Source of the DNA: Hwanghaeella grinnelliae | GTDB lineage: Bacteria; Pseudomonadota; Alphaproteobacteria; UBA8366; Aestuariispiraceae | NCBI RefSeq assembly: GCF_004005845.1 | Contig: NZ_SADE01000002.1 | Location: forward strand, 744,421 to 808,420 | Direction of reading: 5' to 3' | DNA: 64,000 bases | In this document: positions 62,916-64,000 of the stretch, piece after piece | How the letters are laid out: each line of letters starts with the position of its first letter | Numbering within the stretch: the stretch's first letter is position 1 | Position numbers and translations under genes: made by a program | The notes under the pieces: generated by a model | Database searches by the model: none | What the model was told of the DNA's origin: nothing | The model's input: only the letters and a program-made list of their open reading frames with translations

Positions 62916-64000
62916 ATGACGTCCGAAACAAACAAGTCCGCAGTTATGAACACCTATGCCCGGTACCCGCTCACCTTCGAGCGCGGCGAAGGCATGTATC
63001 TTTATGCGACGGACGGGCGCCGCTATCTCGATTTCTATGGCGGCATCGCGGTGAATTCGGTCGGCCATAGTCATCCGCATATGGTGAAAACCCTGCAGGA
63101 GCAGGCGACGAAACTGTGGCATGTCTCCAACCTGTTCCAGATCCCGGATCAGGAACGGCTTGCGACGCGGCTGACGCAGGATTCCTTCGCCGACAAAGCC
63201 TTCTTCTGCAATTCCGGGCTGGAAGCGATGGAAGGCGCGCTGAAGATCGCGCGGCGCTATCATTATAAGAACGGCCAGCCTGAGAAATGGCGGACGATTA
63301 CCGTCCAGGGCGCGTTCCACGGCCGGTCGCTGGCGACCATCGCGGCGGCCAACAACCCGAAATACCTGGAAGGCTTCGGCAAGCCCGCCGACGGTTTCGA
63401 CAGCGTGCCCTTCGGGAACATGAACGCCTTGCGCGACGCGATCACTGGCGAAACGGCGGCCATCGCGCTGGAACCGATCCAGGGTGAAGGTGGAATCAAC
63501 CCGGCTTCCCTCGACTATCTGAAAGCGCTGCGGGCGACGGCCGACGAATACGGTCTGATGCTGGTCTTCGACGAAATCCAATGCGGCATGGGCCGGACGG
63601 GCAAGATGTGGGCACATGAATGGGCCGACATGGCGCCGGATATCCTGGCCTCGGCCAAGGGTATCGGCGGCGGCTTCCCGGTGGGGGCCATCCTGGCCAC
63701 CGACAAGGGGGCCAGCGGTATTGACCCGGGCTACCACGGCACGACCTTCGGCGGGAATCCGCTGGCGATGGCTGTCGGTAACGCGGTGCTGGATATCATG
63801 ACCGCGGATGGCTTCCTGGAAAATGTCAACAAGGTGTCCGGCTATCTGTGGTCCAAGCTGCAAAAGCTGGTCGCCGACAATCCCACGGTGTTTGAGACGG
63901 TTCGCGGTGCCGGCCTGATGCTGGGCCTGAAATGCGCAAGCGGCGTTGTCGCCGGCGACATGGTGAAAGCCCTTATGGCGAACGGCATGTTGACCGTCGG
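62916..64000 (+). CDS. argD: acetylornithine aminotransferase, 5' part (3' end outside window)
   Basis: 361 codons visible from ATG 62916, which follows GGAGAGAAAG. MNTYARYPLTFERGEGMYLY, FYGGIAVNSVGHSHP, CNSGLEAMEGALKIARRYH, FHGRSLATIAAANNP and the PLP site SAKGIGGGFPVGA are class III (acetylornithine/4-aminobutyrate) aminotransferase motifs; the N-terminal block favours ArgD. Transfers an amino group in arginine biosynthesis, in the same pathway as argG. The frame is open through base 64000. argF often follows in related genomes. Confidence 0.95.
   Translation, partial: MTSETNKSAVMNTYARYPLTFERGEGMYLYATDGRRYLDFYGGIAVNSVGHSHPHMVKTLQEQATKLWHVSNLFQIPDQERLATRLTQDSFADKAFFCNSGLEAMEGALKIARRYHYKNGQPEKWRTITVQGAFHGRSLATIAAANNPKYLEGFGKPADGFDSVPFGNMNALRDAITGETAAIALEPIQGEGGINPASLDYLKALRATADEYGLMLVFDEIQCGMGRTGKMWAHEWADMAPDILASAKGIGGGFPVGAILATDKGASGIDPGYHGTTFGGNPLAMAVGNAVLDIMTADGFLENVNKVSGYLWSKLQKLVADNPTVFETVRGAGLMLGLKCASGVVAGDMVKALMANGMLTV

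Noticed and set aside
62771-62953. 60-codon minus-strand frame upstream of argD
   Set aside because: Crosses the argD start and has no support.
1-64000. Mobile elements, phage genes, CRISPR arrays, restriction or toxin systems
   Set aside because: None seen: no transposase, integrase, repeat-spacer array or flanking duplications; the gene content is housekeeping and metabolic.

Overview
The window looks like chromosomal DNA of an alphaproteobacterium, most likely a Rhodospirillales-type marine or soil heterotroph. I base this on the high-GC coding style, the pckA / ChvI-ChvG / short HprK / RapZ / EIIA(Man)-HPr-EI neighbourhood, the DUF1674-htpX-rsmB group, the CHCC zinc-finger protein, a PAS_5 protein and PHB-metabolism genes. 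I see no rRNA, tRNA, CRISPR array, insertion sequence or prophage. Nearly all DNA is intact, densely packed genes, with only a few intergenic stretches over 300 bp.

Layout. 0-8.4 kb: the end of a family III CoA-transferase, an MDR oxidoreductase, a lower-GC pair (Sel1-repeat protein plus small membrane protein), an aminotransferase, a HAD phosphatase, an O-antigen-ligase-like membrane protein, a Nudix hydrolase, an AhpD-like protein, acetoacetyl-CoA reductase (phaB) and a small acidic protein. 8.5-17.5 kb: a formylglycine-type sulfatase/phosphonate hydrolase, a lipoprotein alpha/beta hydrolase, a YadG-like ABC ATPase, a CHCC zinc-finger protein, a methyltransferase, DNA polymerase I and two lipoproteins. 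17.9-28.6 kb: a regulatory carbon/energy block with PEP carboxykinase, a HugZ-like protein, a SCO copper protein, ChvI/ChvG, Ogt, and the hprK-rapZ-EIIA-HPr-EI run. No sugar permease (EIIB/EIIC) is present, so this PTS is probably purely regulatory.

28.8-46.7 kb: a secreted protein, an EamA exporter, acetoacetyl-CoA synthetase, a DEDDh exonuclease, a MocR regulator divergent from a GNAT and an FMN-binding split-barrel protein, an MFS carrier, the SDHAF4-like DUF1674 protein, HtpX, RsmB, an NtrC-type regulator, a BKACE enzyme with two small-protein partners, a short-chain dehydrogenase, a LysE exporter, a Sel1 protein coupled to pterin carbinolamine dehydratase, and a zincin. 46.8-52.7 kb: a GntR-controlled module (EctD-like Fe/2OG dioxygenase, an 81-residue protein, a SAF-domain dehydrogenase), a convergent LysR gene, an intergenic region with two Fur-like dyads, an unidentified protein and a second LysE exporter. 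52.8-64 kb: argG, a PAS_5 protein, a TlpA-like thioredoxin, htpG, glutaminase, an Anbu proteasome-like protease, recX, two ABC-2 permeases and the first part of argD.

Working together: phaB and acetoacetyl-CoA synthetase both act at acetoacetyl-CoA (PHB and ketone metabolism). PckA, ChvGI and the PTS phosphorelay link envelope/acid sensing, gluconeogenesis and phosphoenolpyruvate status. ArgG and ArgD mark arginine biosynthesis. The least explained parts are the GntR/dioxygenase/SAF-dehydrogenase module with an operator lying on its own promoter, the Anbu gene outside its usual operon, and the Fur-like sites beside a protein of unknown function. Functions come from family resemblance and motifs read by eye; no search was run.
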